NCBI RefSeq assembly: GCF_024600715.1
Contig: NZ_CP102332.1
Span: 5,642,001-5,706,000, forward strand
Reading direction: 5' to 3'
Length of the DNA: 64,000 nt
Source of the DNA: Streptomyces changanensis
GTDB taxonomy: Bacteria > Actinomycetota > Actinomycetes > Streptomycetales > Streptomycetaceae
In this document: positions 16,721-25,257 of the stretch, one piece after another
Layout of the letters: each line of letters begins with the position of its first letter
Numbering within the stretch: the first letter of the stretch is position 1
Made by a program: the position numbers and the translations under genes
Notes under the pieces: model-generated
What the model saw: only the letters and a program-made list of their open reading frames with translations
The model's database searches: none
What the model was told of the DNA's origin: nothing

Positions 16721-17290
16721 ATGTCCGCTCGCATCGTCGCCCTCGTCGGTAGCCTCCGCGCCGGCTCCCACAACCGCCAGCTCGCCGAGGCGGCCGTCGA
16801 CCTCGCCCCCGAGGGCGCCACCGTCGAGGTGTACGAGGGTCTCGCCGACGTCCCCTTCTACAACGAGGACATCGACACCGAGGCGGACCTCCCGCAGGCC
16901 GCCGCCCGGCTGCGTGCCGCCGTCACCGACGCCGACGCCCTGTTGCTGTTCACCCCGGAGTACAACGGCACCATGCCGGCCGTCCTCAAGAACGCGATCG
17001 ACTGGCTGTCCCGCCCCTACGGCGCCGGCGCGCTCCGGGGCAAGCCGGTCGCCGTGATCGGCACCGCCTTCGGCCAGTACGGTGGCGTGTGGGCGCAGAC
17101 CGAGGTCCGCAAGGCCGTGGGCGTGGCCGGCGGCACCGTGGTGGAGGGCGTCGAGCTCGCCATCCCGGGCTCCGTGACGCGGTTCGCCGAGACCCACCCG
17201 TCGGAGGACGCCGAGGTCATCACCGGCCTCTCCGCGGTGCTGACCGGGCTGGTCACCGCGACGGCCGCCCCCGCCGAGGCCACCGCCTGA
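16721..17290 (+). CDS. NAD(P)H-dependent FMN reductase
   Basis: Flavodoxin-fold reductase of 189 residues. The FMN phosphate loop is GSLRAGSHNRQ (residues 10-20), and FTPEYNGTMPAVLKNAIDWL is the conserved isoalloxazine-side block. Proteins of this family (ChrR/YieF/AzoR-like) reduce quinones, azo dyes or metals using FMN. The ATG at 16721 follows aggag at 16711. It is divergent from the TetR gene and flanked by its probable operators, which suggests induction by a toxic redox-active compound. Confidence 0.92.
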   Translation: MSARIVALVGSLRAGSHNRQLAEAAVDLAPEGATVEVYEGLADVPFYNEDIDTEADLPQAAARLRAAVTDADALLLFTPEYNGTMPAVLKNAIDWLSRPYGAGALRGKPVAVIGTAFGQYGGVWAQTEVRKAVGVAGGTVVEGVELAIPGSVTRFAETHPSEDAEVITGLSAVLTGLVTATAAPAEATA

Positions 17291-17985
17291 CCCGTCCGCG
17301 CCACGGGCCGCCCCTCGCCCGGCCGTCCGGCACCGCTCACCGGACGGCCCCCGGCACGTACGCCCCCGACGGCGGCCGCCCGCGCTCCCCGGCGCCGGGC
17401 GGCCGCCGTCATCGCATCCCGCGCTCCCGCGCTCGCACCCCGCGGGGTGCTGCCCGCGCACCATGAGGGGGCACCCCCGGGCGACGTGTACCCGTCCCGG
17501 GCCCGGGCCCGTCAGGGCGATTTCCTCGACCGTCCCTCCTGCCCCTCCCATACGGGTCGGCGCCCCGGGCGACGCCCCCGTGGAGCCGGCCCCACGGCCC
17601 GCCGGGGCGAGACCCGTGGGGCCCTCCGGCTGCGCCCCCACCGCTCCGCCCGCACCGGTGCCCCGCCCGTGCCCCGCCACTCCGCCCGCACCGGCGCCCC
17701 GCCCGTGCCCCGCCGCACCGGGCCCCGCGCTGCCGCCCGCCGGCCGTGTCCCCCGGCCCGCCCGCACAGGTCCGCGCCCGCGCCCCAACCGCCGCCCGTG
17801 TCCCCCAGCCCCGCCCCGCAGGTGGCCGGCCCCGCCCCGCAGGTGGTTTCCCCCATAGCCGCTCCGCCCCGCCGCACAGGCGGCCATCCCGCCCCCGCCA
17901 GGCGGTCGGCCCCGCCCCAGGCCGGCGGAGGCTCATGTCGGAAAACCGCCAGCGACCCGCCGCCCGGCTGCCCGATGCTGGAACC
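17291..17985. other. 695-bp gene-free region, C-rich repeats
   Basis: Separates the FMN reductase from the Ada-AlkA gene. It is highly biased (C-rich on the plus strand) with several direct repeats. The only candidate coding part is 17935-17985, an in-frame extension (MSENRQRP...) ahead of the chosen start of the repair gene. I see no other gene and no clear promoter. Confidence 0.55.
17645..17714. repeat. Two 34-bp direct repeats, 36-bp period
   Basis: Positions 17645-17678 and 17681-17714 are identical except for one base (t at 17659 versus c at 17695). A shorter repeat of ccgccccgcaggtgg occurs twice at about 17811-17842. Confidence 0.85.
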
Positions 17986-19461
17986 ATGCACACCGACACC
18001 GAGCGCTGCGTACGGGCGGTCCGGTCGAAGGACGCCCGCTTCGACGGCTGGTTCTTCACCGCCGTCCTCACCACCCGCATCTACTGCCGCCCCAGCTGCC
18101 CGGTGGTGCCCCCCAAGCCCCGGAACATGGTGTTCTACCCGAGCGCCGCCGCCTGCCAGCAGGCCGGGTTCCGCGCCTGCAAGCGCTGTCGGCCCGACAC
18201 CAGCCCCGGCTCCCCGGAGTGGGACGTACGGGCCGACGCCGTCGCCCGCGCCATGCGCCTCATCCGCGACGGCGTCGTCGACCGCGAGGGCGTCCCCGGT
18301 CTCGCCGCCCGCCTCGGGTACTCCACCCGCCAGATCGAGCGGCAGCTCCGCGCCGAACTGGGCGCCGGGCCGCTCGCCCTCGCCCGCGCCCAGCGCGCGC
18401 AGACCGCCCGCGTCCTCATCGAGACCACCGCCATGCCCATGGCGGACATCGCCTTCGCCGCCGGGTTCTCCTCCGTGCGCACCTTCAACGAGACGGTCCG
18501 CGAGGTCTTCGCCCTCGCCCCCGGCGAGCTGCGCGCCCGTGCCACCGGCCCCCGCGCCGCCCCCTCGCCCACCCCCGGCGTCATCGCCCTGCGGCTGCCC
18601 TACCGCACGCCCCTCGACCCGTCCAACCTCTTCGGGCACCTCGCCGCCACCGCCGTCCCCGGCGTCGAGGAGTGGCGCGACGGCGCCTACCGGCGCACGC
18701 TCGCCCTCCCGAACGGGCCCGGCATCGTCTCCCTCGCCCCGGCCGCCGGCCACATCGCCTGCCGGCTGCTCCTCACCGACCCGCGCGACCTCTCCCACGC
18801 CATCAGCCGCTGCCGCTGGCTCCTCGACCTCGACGCCGACCCCGTCGCCGTCGACGAGCAGCTGCGCGCCGACCCGCTGCTCGCGCCGCTCGTCGACGCG
18901 GCGCCCGGCCGCCGCGTCCCCCGTACCGTCGACGCCGCCGAGTTCGCCGTCCGCGCCGTCCTCGGCCAGCAGGTCTCCACGGCCGCGGCCCGCACCCACG
19001 CCGGGCGCCTGGTCACCGCGCACGGCACCCCCGTCGAGGACCCCGAGGGGGGACTCACCCATCTGTTCCCCGCGCCCGGGGCGCTCGCCGCGCTCGACCC
19101 CGAGGCCCTCGCCCTGCCGCGCACCCGCCGCACGACGCTCACCACCCTTGTCGGCGCTCTCGCCGACGGCACCCTCCGACTGGGCCTGGACACCGACTGG
19201 GAGGAGGCCCGCACCCGCCTCCTCGCCCTGCCCGGCCTGGGCCCCTGGACCGTCGAGGCGATCGCCATGAGGGCCCTCGGCGACCCCGACGCCTTCCTCC
19301 CCACCGACCTCGGCGTCCGCCGGGCCGCCGCCGGGCTCGGCCTGCCGTCCACTCCCGCCGCGCTCACGGCACGCGCCGCCGCCTGGCGCCCCTGGCGCGC
19401 CTACGCCGTCCAGTACCTCTGGGCGACCGACAGCCACCCGATCAACCACCTCCCCTCCTGA
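17986..19461 (+). CDS. alkA: Ada-AlkA fusion: methylphosphotriester sensor/activator plus 3-methyladenine glycosylase
   Basis: A 491-residue alkylation-repair protein made of three parts. Residues ~1-75 are the Ada zinc domain with C34, C38, C65 and C68 (IYCRPSC, RACKRCRPD); C38 is the expected methyl acceptor from DNA phosphotriesters. Residues ~80-180 are an AraC-type DNA-binding domain (LAARLGYSTRQIERQL, MADIAFAAGFSSVRTFNETV). Residues ~190-485 are an AlkA glycosylase with helix-hairpin-helix LPGLGPWTVEAIAMRALG and catalytic Asp in FLPTDLG. I chose the ATG at 17986 (MHTDTERC) because the domain starts there; the ATG at 17935 with ggag upstream is an alternative. ogt follows 10 bp downstream, so the pair forms an adaptive-response operon. 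Confidence 0.93.
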   Translation: MHTDTERCVRAVRSKDARFDGWFFTAVLTTRIYCRPSCPVVPPKPRNMVFYPSAAACQQAGFRACKRCRPDTSPGSPEWDVRADAVARAMRLIRDGVVDREGVPGLAARLGYSTRQIERQLRAELGAGPLALARAQRAQTARVLIETTAMPMADIAFAAGFSSVRTFNETVREVFALAPGELRARATGPRAAPSPTPGVIALRLPYRTPLDPSNLFGHLAATAVPGVEEWRDGAYRRTLALPNGPGIVSLAPAAGHIACRLLLTDPRDLSHAISRCRWLLDLDADPVAVDEQLRADPLLAPLVDAAPGRRVPRTVDAAEFAVRAVLGQQVSTAAARTHAGRLVTAHGTPVEDPEGGLTHLFPAPGALAALDPEALALPRTRRTTLTTLVGALADGTLRLGLDTDWEEARTRLLALPGLGPWTVEAIAMRALGDPDAFLPTDLGVRRAAAGLGLPSTPAALTARAAAWRPWRAYAVQYLWATDSHPINHLPS

Positions 19462-19471
19462 GGAAGCCCGC

Positions 19472-19966
19472 ATGAACCGGCAGCACACCGTCGTCGACAG
19501 CCCCTACGGCCCGCTCACGCTCGTCGCCACCGACGGCGTCCTCAGCGGGCTGTACATGACCGACCAGCGTCACCGCCCCGCCGAGGAGACCTTCGGCGAA
19601 CCCGACCCGCGGCCCTTCACCGAGGCCGTCCGCCAGCTGGACGCCTACCACGCCGGCGAACTGACCGCGTTCGACCTGCCCCTGCGCCTGGCCGGCACAC
19701 CGTTCCAGCGCCGCGTCTGGGACGAGCTGCGCAGGGTCCCCTACGGCGAGACCCGGACGTACGGCGACCTCGCCCGGGCCCTCGGCGCGCCCCAGGCGTC
19801 CCGCGCGGTCGGCCTCGCCAACGGCCGCAACCCCGTCGGCATCATCGTCCCCTGCCACCGGGTGATCGGCGCGAGCGGCGGCCTGACCGGCTACGGCGGC
19901 GGCCTCGACCGCAAGCGCCGACTGCTCGCCTTCGAGAGCGGCAACCGGGCCGGCGCCCTGTTCTAG
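19472..19966 (+). CDS. ogt: Methylated-DNA-protein-cysteine methyltransferase
   Basis: Suicide repair protein of 164 residues that takes the methyl group from O6-methylguanine. The acceptor is C128 in IIVPCHRVIG. The DNA-binding helix RTYGDLARALGAPQASRAVG and the asparagine hinge NGRNP are in place. It starts 10 bp after the Ada-AlkA stop, with the ribosome site (gaggaag) overlapping that stop, so the two are probably translationally coupled. Actinobacteria commonly split Ada this way, with the C-terminal methyltransferase of enteric Ada supplied by a separate Ogt. Confidence 0.96.
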   Translation: MNRQHTVVDSPYGPLTLVATDGVLSGLYMTDQRHRPAEETFGEPDPRPFTEAVRQLDAYHAGELTAFDLPLRLAGTPFQRRVWDELRRVPYGETRTYGDLARALGAPQASRAVGLANGRNPVGIIVPCHRVIGASGGLTGYGGGLDRKRRLLAFESGNRAGALF

Positions 19967-19986
19967 GGGGCCGCCCCGGCGGGCGG

Positions 19987-20001
19987 GCCCGTGCCACGGG
20001 C
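19987..20001. terminator. Short hairpin between ogt and sirtuin genes
   Basis: gcccgt-gcc-acgggc (6-bp arms, 3-nt loop) within the 37-bp gap between the convergent ogt and sirtuin stops. It is short, so only a modest candidate. Confidence 0.45.
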
Positions 20002-20003
20002 GG

Positions 20004-20720
20004 TCAGAGCCGCCCGAGCAGTGCCGGCAGCGCCGTACCGATCGGCTCGCGCACCACCTCGTAGGCCAGCGCGTCGTACGGGGTCGGCTCGGCGTTCACG
20101 ACGACCAGCCGGGCCCCGTTCTCGGCGGCGGTCCGCACCAGCGACGCGGCCGGCTGGACCCGGAGCGACGAACCCACCGCGAGGAACACGTCGCACGCCG
20201 TGGCGACCGCCACCGCCTCGCCCAGCACCGCCGGGTCCAGCCGCTCGCCGAACATCACGGTCGCCGACTTCAGGATCCCCCCGCACGCCTCGCACCGCGG
20301 ATCGTCCTCGCCCGCCGCCACCCGCTCCAGGGCGGCGGCCATGGGCGACCGGGCACCGCAGCCGGTGCACACCACGGCCCGCGCCGAACCGTGCAGCTCC
20401 ACCACCTTGCGCCCCGGCAGGCCGGCCAGCTGGTGCAGCCCGTCGACGTTCTGCGTGAGCACCCGCACCGCGAAGCCCGGCGTGCGCTCCAACGCGGCCA
20501 CGGCCAGGTGCGCGGCGTTCGGCCGCGCCCGCAGGACGGGACCGTCCAGGCGTATCCGCCAGGCGCGGCGCCGGATCTCCGGATCGGCCATGTAGTACGC
20601 GTACGTGACCAGCTTCCGGGCGTCCGGGTCGCGCCGCCACAGCCCGTCGGGACCCCGGTAGTCGGCGATCCCCGAGTCGGTGGAGATCCCGGCGCCGGTG
20701 AGCAACGCGACCCTCGTCAT
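20004..20720 (-). CDS. Sir2-family NAD-dependent protein deacylase
   Basis: Sirtuin of 238 residues, the usual bacterial length. The NAD-binding segments are LTGAGISTDSGIADYRGPDG (residues 7-26) and QNVDGLH (90-96), the catalytic base is H110 in ELHGSARA, and the structural zinc is held by C118/C121 and C143/C146. I start at the ATG at 20718-20720; the frame continues upstream to 20840, but that would overlap the divergent gene at 20791. Likely substrates are acetylated metabolic enzymes such as acyl-CoA synthetases. Confidence 0.95.
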   Translation of the reverse strand: MTRVALLTGAGISTDSGIADYRGPDGLWRRDPDARKLVTYAYYMADPEIRRRAWRIRLDGPVLRARPNAAHLAVAALERTPGFAVRVLTQNVDGLHQLAGLPGRKVVELHGSARAVVCTGCGARSPMAAALERVAAGEDDPRCEACGGILKSATVMFGERLDPAVLGEAVAVATACDVFLAVGSSLRVQPAASLVRTAAENGARLVVVNAEPTPYDALAYEVVREPIGTALPALLGRL

Positions 20721-20790
20721 ACGCCGAGCGTACGCAGCGGATCCGCCGTCCGGCGAACGGATGACCGGACCAGCCTGTAGGGTCCCGCCC

Positions 20791-20988
20791 ATGGCCAAGG
20801 TGACAGTCAGTCTGGATGCCGAACTCGTCGTGGAAGTCATGGTCCTGGCGGGCGTCGGCAGCCCGCAGGACGCCGTGGAGCTCGTCGTCCGCGACTACAT
20901 CCAGCGCGGGCACCGCACGGAGGAGCGGGTGGCGAGCGAGGACGCCCCCCGCGCCCCGGAGCCCAGTCCGCAGGACCACCACGGCTGA
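20791..20988 (+). CDS. Small ribbon-helix-helix (VapB/DUF2191-like) protein
   Basis: A 65-residue protein. Residues 1-40 (MAKVTVSLDAELVVEVMVLA, then SPQDAVELVVRDYIQRG) fit one beta strand and two helices, as in Arc/MetJ-type antitoxins of the VapB kind. The rest is a hydrophilic tail (ending PSPQDHHG). No PIN-domain or other toxin gene lies on either side: the neighbours are a divergent sirtuin and a convergent Nudix gene 18 bp away. It may be an orphan antitoxin or a small DNA-binding regulator. The family call is moderate. Confidence 0.65.
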   Translation: MAKVTVSLDAELVVEVMVLAGVGSPQDAVELVVRDYIQRGHRTEERVASEDAPRAPEPSPQDHHG

Positions 20989-21011
20989 CCGGACGGCCCC
21001 CCGCGGTCAGC
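20984..21011. terminator. Hairpin spanning both convergent stops
   Basis: gctgaccg (20984-20991) pairs with cggtcagc (21004-21011) across a 12-nt loop. The arms contain the stop codons of the small plus-strand gene and of the minus-strand Nudix gene, so one element can serve both. Confidence 0.65.
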
Positions 21012-21498
21012 GCGCGGGGCGGCCGTTCTCCAGCTCGACCGGCCCCCGGCCCGCCTCCAGGGCGTCCAGCGCCGCCGCCACCCGCGAGGCGAGCGGGCCG
21101 AGCAGGTAGGTCCCGATCTCCTCGCGGGGCACCAGCCGCCAGGAGAGCAACTCCGTCTCCTGCAGGCGGATCCGCCCGAACGCCTCCGCGTCGAGGACGC
21201 CGCCGTCGTACACGTACCCCACGATCGGCGGGCGGTCCGGGCCCAGCACCCAGTCGACGGCCAGGAGGGGGCCGGGCGGCACGTCCAGCCCGATCTCCTC
21301 CAGGGTCTCGCGGCGGGCCGCCTGGCGGGGTGTCTCGTCCGCGTCGGACTCGATCGTCCCGCCGGGCAGCGCCCAGCCCTCGCGGTAGTTGGGCTCGACG
21401 AGCAGGACGCGTCCCTCCGGATCGCGCAGCAGCGTGGCGGCGCCCGCGAGCACCTTGGGCAGCCCGGCGATGTACGTGGCGTAGTCGGTCGTGGTCAT
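21007..21498 (-). CDS. Nudix hydrolase
   Basis: Nudix-fold pyrophosphohydrolase of 163 residues. The box is WALPGGTIESDADETPRQAA followed by RRETLEEIGLDV; it keeps the RExxEExG metal ligands but has a few extra residues between the GG and the first conserved Glu. The substrate is not readable from the sequence; the YVYDGG block and length fit ADP-ribose or nucleotide-sugar type enzymes. It is convergent with the small VapB-like gene. The start is the ATG at 21496-21498. Confidence 0.9.
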   Translation of the reverse strand: MTTTDYATYIAGLPKVLAGAATLLRDPEGRVLLVEPNYREGWALPGGTIESDADETPRQAARRETLEEIGLDVPPGPLLAVDWVLGPDRPPIVGYVYDGGVLDAEAFGRIRLQETELLSWRLVPREEIGTYLLGPLASRVAAALDALEAGRGPVELENGRPAR

Positions 21499-21675
21499 GC
21501 GGCCAGCCTAGGGGCGTCCCGTCCGGTCAGGGCGGGCTCGCCCTGACCGGACGGGACGCCCCGGAGCGCCTCTCCGGCCGGTCCCCCGCGCGGGATCGGC
21601 CGCGCCGCCCACCTCCTACGGCGTCCCGGGCCGCCGCCACCCGCGTGCCCCGTGTGCCCCGTGTCCGCGTCCGCG

Positions 21676-22195
21676 TCCGGCGATGCCGTAGACCGCCCAC
21701 GGGGTCAGCGTCCAGTGGAAGAACGAGTACTCCATCGCCGTGCGGGCCGCTTCGGCCGACTCGGCGCGCACCCCGCTCGCCGGCGGCGGGGTCAGGTGGT
21801 GCGTGAGCGGCTCCCCGACGCCGTGGACATCAGACCGACGGCCATGCCGGCGCTGAGCATCATCGCGATCCACGCGAGGTTGCCGTACTCCGGCTCCGAG
21901 TCACCCGCGCCCAGCCGGATCCGGCCGAACCTGCTGGAGGCGATCACGAGGCAGCGGACCGGGAGGGCGTCGGCCGCGACCACGAACAGCCACCCGAAGT
22001 CGTCCAGCACCCATGACAGGGCAGCCGCGGACGCGCTGTCGAAGGAGTCCCCCCCCAGCCCCCCACAGCCGGGCCCACACCGCCGCGCGCAGGACCACGG
22101 TGCAGCCGATGCCCACGAGGGTGATGTCCGGCGAGCTCTTCACCGGGCTGCCCGGGGGAGCGCCTGACGGGGAGTGACCGGTCGCTTCCGTGCTC
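21676..22195 (-). pseudogene. Decayed BCCT betaine/choline transporter fragment
   Basis: Three frames on the minus strand together spell the N-terminal third of a BCCT transporter. Frame 1 (about 22150-22060) gives SSPDITLVGIGCTVVLRAAV. After a run of eight C (22049-22056) the match moves to another frame: SWVLDDFGWLFVVAADA, SSRFGRIRLGAGDSEPEYGN, AWIAMMLSAGMAVGLM. Near 21830 it shifts again: VHGVGEPLTHHLTPPP, then EAARTAMEYSFFHWTLTPWA. These match the family's GWLFV, FGRIRLG, SWxAMMFSAGMGIGLM, GVAEPLxHxxxPP and TAMxYxFFHWxLHPWAIY blocks. The match stops at YGIAG (21676), leaving roughly two thirds of the protein missing. At least two frameshifts plus truncation make it non-functional. Confidence 0.88.
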
Positions 22196-22308
22196 GTGAT
22201 CCCCGATCACGGGCTCCCGACCCGGCCACGGAGGGGTGGCACGCCGTCCGGAGCTCCGGATAGGGTCGGCACCGGCGCGACTGCCTGTTCGATAGCAAGG
22301 GATGCAAG

Positions 22309-23463
22309 GTGACGGACGGAGCAGTTACTGAGGCCGCGCACGTGCTCGTGGCGGCCGACAAGTTCAAGGGGTCGCTCACGGCCGTACAGGTCGCCGAGCG
22401 CGTGACCGCGGGGATCCGGCACGTCGTGCCGGACGTCCGGGTCGAAGCGCTGCCCGTCGCGGACGGCGGCGACGGCACGGTCGCGGCGGCGGTGGCCGCC
22501 GGGTTCGAGCGGCGCGAGCTGCGCGTGACCGGCCCACTCGGCGAGCCCGTGACCGCGGCCTTCGCGCTGCGCGGCACCACCGCGGTCGTGGAGATGGCGG
22601 AGGCGTCGGGCCTCCAGCTGCTGCCCGAGGGCGTCTTCGCCCCGCTCACGGCCACCACCCACGGCTCCGGCGAGCTGCTGCGCGCGGCGCTCGACGCGGG
22701 TGCCCGCACCATCGTCTTCGGCGTGGGCGGCAGCGCCACCACCGACGGCGGCGCCGGCATGCTCGCCGCGCTCGGCGCGCGCTTCCTCGACGGCGACGGC
22801 GAGCCCGTCGGTCCGGGCGGCGGCGGCCTGCGCGACCTGGCGACCGCCGACCTGTCCGGGCTGGACCCGCGCTTCGCGGACGTGGACCTGGTGCTCGCGA
22901 GCGACGTGGACAACCCGCTCACCGGCCCGAAGGGCGCGCCCGCGGTCTTCGCCCCGCAGAAGGGGGCCACCGAACGGGACGTGGAGGTCCTCGACGCCGC
23001 CCTCACGCACTACGTGGCGGTCCTTGAGGAGGCGATCGGCCCGCGCGCCGCGGAGGCGGCCGCCTCGCCGGGTGCGGGGGGCGCGGGCGGCATCGGTTAC
23101 GGGGCCCTCGTCGGCCTCGGGGCGAGCTTCCGCCCCGGCATCGAGCTGATGCTGGACATCCTCGGCTTCACCGACGCCCTGGGCCGCGCCACGCTCGTCA
23201 TCACCGGTGAGGGGTCCCTCGACGAGCAGACCCTGCACGGCAAGGCCCCCGCGGGCGTCGCCGCGGCGGCCCGCGCGGCCGACGTCGACGTCGTCGCCGT
23301 CTGCGGCCGGCTGGCCCTCCCGCCCGAGGCCCTCGGCCGGGCCGGCATCCGCCGGGCCTACGCGCTGACCGACCTGGAGCCGGACACGGCCCGGTGCATC
23401 GCCGAGGCGGGCCCCCTCCTGGAGCGCCTGGCGTCCCGCCTCGCCGAGGACTTCCTCCGCTGA
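22309..23463 (+). CDS. Glycerate kinase (GarK/GlxK family)
   Basis: Type I glycerate kinase of 384 residues that phosphorylates glycerate to a phosphoglycerate in glyoxylate/serine-type metabolism. Conserved blocks are AADKFKGSLTA (residues 14-24), VADGGDGTVAAAV, FGVGGSATTDGGAGM, LASDVDNPLTGPKGA and TGEGSLDEQTLHGKAP. The GTG at 22309 follows caaggga with good spacing. It stands alone between a dead transporter and an acetyltransferase gene, with no glyoxylate carboligase or reductase beside it. Confidence 0.94.
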   Translation: MTDGAVTEAAHVLVAADKFKGSLTAVQVAERVTAGIRHVVPDVRVEALPVADGGDGTVAAAVAAGFERRELRVTGPLGEPVTAAFALRGTTAVVEMAEASGLQLLPEGVFAPLTATTHGSGELLRAALDAGARTIVFGVGGSATTDGGAGMLAALGARFLDGDGEPVGPGGGGLRDLATADLSGLDPRFADVDLVLASDVDNPLTGPKGAPAVFAPQKGATERDVEVLDAALTHYVAVLEEAIGPRAAEAAASPGAGGAGGIGYGALVGLGASFRPGIELMLDILGFTDALGRATLVITGEGSLDEQTLHGKAPAGVAAAARAADVDVVAVCGRLALPPEALGRAGIRRAYALTDLEPDTARCIAEAGPLLERLASRLAEDFLR

Positions 23464-23595
23464 CCGCCCGGCCCTGACGTCCGGCCCCGACCGCCGCCCC
23501 GCCGGCCGCGCACCCCCGCGCGGCTCACCACCGGGCGGCGGCCCCGGGGATCACCTCGTCACCCGGACGCAACACCGGCATGCCACGATCCGATC

Positions 23596-24222
23596 ATGGA
23601 CACGGACCGGGACACGCGTGGGGACACGGGCACGGCCACGGACGGGGGCGCCGGTGCGGCTACGGCTGCCGGCGGCGACGCCGGCACGGGCGCGTACGGG
23701 GCCCGCATCGCGCTCTTCCCCAGCGAACGTGTGCGCGCGGAGGCCGGTGGCGCGCTGGCAGCCCTGCTGCGGGACGCCGTGCACGACGGGGCGTCTGTCG
23801 GCTTCCTCGCGCCGCTGGACACCGCCGAGGCGGCCGCCTGGTGGCGCAGTGCGGCGGCGGAGGTGGAAAGCGGCGCCAGGACCGTCTGGGCGGCCCGCGG
23901 CGCCGGCGGGGAACTGCTGGGGGTGGTGTCGCTGGTGCGGCCCGCCCTCCCGAACCAGCGGCACCGCGGGGACGTGTCGAAACTGCTCGTGCACACCTCG
24001 GCGCGCGGCCGGGGCCTCGGGCGGCGGCTGCTGGCGGCCGCCGAGGCCGGGGCGGCCGACGCGGGGCTCACGCTGCTCGTCCTGGACACCGAGACCGGAA
24101 GCCCGGCGGAGGGGCTCTACCGCTCCGCCGGCTGGACCCGCGCGGGAACCGTCCCCGGGTACGCGGCCGACCCGGCGGGGGTGCCGCGCGGCACCACGTA
24201 CTACTACAAGGCACTCGGCTGA
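23596..24222 (+). CDS. GNAT-family N-acetyltransferase
   Basis: Acetyltransferase of 208 residues. The first ~35 residues are a low-complexity Asp/Thr/Gly/Ala segment and may be disordered, or the true start may be later. The acetyl-CoA motif A is VSKLLVHTSARGRGLGRRLL, with the Q/RxxGxG/A signature as RGRGLG. A C-terminal GLYRSAGWTRAGTVPGYA strand-helix follows. The substrate is unknown. It lies 132 bp after glycerate kinase and ends against a strong two-way terminator. Confidence 0.88.
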   Translation: MDTDRDTRGDTGTATDGGAGAATAAGGDAGTGAYGARIALFPSERVRAEAGGALAALLRDAVHDGASVGFLAPLDTAEAAAWWRSAAAEVESGARTVWAARGAGGELLGVVSLVRPALPNQRHRGDVSKLLVHTSARGRGLGRRLLAAAEAGAADAGLTLLVLDTETGSPAEGLYRSAGWTRAGTVPGYAADPAGVPRGTTYYYKALG

Positions 24223-24253
24223 GCCGGCACGGCCGGGGCCGGAACGGCGGACG

Positions 24254-24311
24254 AGGCCGGGGAAGAGGCGGAGAAGCCCGCGACACGGCGTGAAGGCCGG
24301 GGAAGAGGCGG
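24254..24311. repeat. 18-bp direct repeat (aggccggggaagaggcgg)
   Basis: Identical copies at 24254-24271 and 24294-24311, 40 bp apart, in the gap between the acetyltransferase stop and the terminator. Confidence 0.85.
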
Positions 24312-24331
24312 GGGAGGCCCGCCCGGTACGG

Positions 24332-24370
24332 CGAGGGGCCCGGGTGCGTTTCCCGCACCCGGGCCCCTCG
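24332..24370. terminator. Strong bidirectional terminator
   Basis: Perfect 17-bp arms (cgaggggcccgggtgcg at 24332-24348 and its complement at 24354-24370) with a 5-nt loop. It sits between the convergent acetyltransferase and pssA genes and ends the long ccr-to-pssA set on the minus strand. Confidence 0.88.
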
Positions 24371-24384
24371 GCCGATCTCGTCCG

Positions 24385-25257
24385 CTACGGCAGCTGCGCC
24401 GTCCGCGCCTCCCGGCTCTCGCGCCGGTTGTCGCGGAAGGTGTTCACCCGTCGCGCCGTCGCGAAGAGCGGGATCACCGCGCCCAGTACGACCTGGAGGG
24501 CGCAGCCGGTCTGCAGCAGCAGCTGCCCGCCCGGGGCCTCGAAGGCCCACGCGGCCAGCAGGCCCATCGCGCCGACGATCCAGCTGAGCATCGCCACCGC
24601 GAGGATGCCCCGCGGCTTCGGGTACTCGACGCGGCTGACCATGAGCCACGCCGTACCGATGATCGCCAGCAGCGTCGGGATGAACGGCAGCTCCAGCAGC
24701 ACGATCGACACGACCGTCAGCGCCCCGAAGGGGCTCGGCATGCCCTGGAACATGCCGTCCTTCATGGTCACGCAGGAGAATCTGGCGAGCCGCAGCACCA
24801 CCGCGAGCAGGACCACGATCGCCGCCACCGCGGAGACCCGCTGGTGGGCGTCGTCCGCCACCATCCCGTAGACGAGCACGAAGTACGCCGGGGCCAGACC
24901 GAAGCTGATCAGGTCCGACAGGTTGTCGAGCTCGGCGCCCATCGGGGACGAGCGGAGCTTGCGCGCCACGAGCCCGTCGAAGAGGTCGAAGACGGCCGCG
25001 CAGAGCATGAGGATCACGGCGGTCGCGGCGGAGTGCCGCGCCATGCCGCTCTCCTCGCTGCCCACGAGGTGCGGGATGAGGATCCCGGTGGTGGTGAAGT
25101 ACACCGCCATGAAACCGCAGGTGGCGTTACCCAGCGTGAGCGTGTCCGCTATCGACAGGCGGAGCGACAGCGGCATCTCCTCCTGGTCCTCGGCGGAGGT
25201 GTCCACCTCGCCGTCGGAGACCCAGCCGGCCGGCCTTTCGGGGTCAATCACGGTCAA
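24385..25257 (-). CDS. pssA: CDP-diacylglycerol-serine O-phosphatidyltransferase
   Basis: Integral membrane enzyme of 290 residues that makes phosphatidylserine. The CDP-alcohol phosphotransferase signature DGxxAR...G...D...D is intact as D94-G95, A98-R99, G107, D111 and D115 (FDGLVARKLRSSPMGAELDN). About seven to eight hydrophobic segments follow, and a hydrophilic acidic N-terminus of ~30 residues precedes the first. Its ATG (25255-25257) lies inside the end of psd, a 14-bp overlap, so translation is coupled. The product is consumed by Psd to give phosphatidylethanolamine. Confidence 0.96.
   Translation of the reverse strand: MTVIDPERPAGWVSDGEVDTSAEDQEEMPLSLRLSIADTLTLGNATCGFMAVYFTTTGILIPHLVGSEESGMARHSAATAVILMLCAAVFDLFDGLVARKLRSSPMGAELDNLSDLISFGLAPAYFVLVYGMVADDAHQRVSAVAAIVVLLAVVLRLARFSCVTMKDGMFQGMPSPFGALTVVSIVLLELPFIPTLLAIIGTAWLMVSRVEYPKPRGILAVAMLSWIVGAMGLLAAWAFEAPGGQLLLQTGCALQVVLGAVIPLFATARRVNTFRDNRRESREARTAQLP

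Noticed and set aside
17746..17985. Upstream extension of the Ada-AlkA reading frame
   Set aside because: The Ada zinc domain begins right after MHTDTERC at 17986; the extension is Pro/Arg-rich repeat DNA. I keep the ATG at 17935 only as an alternative start.
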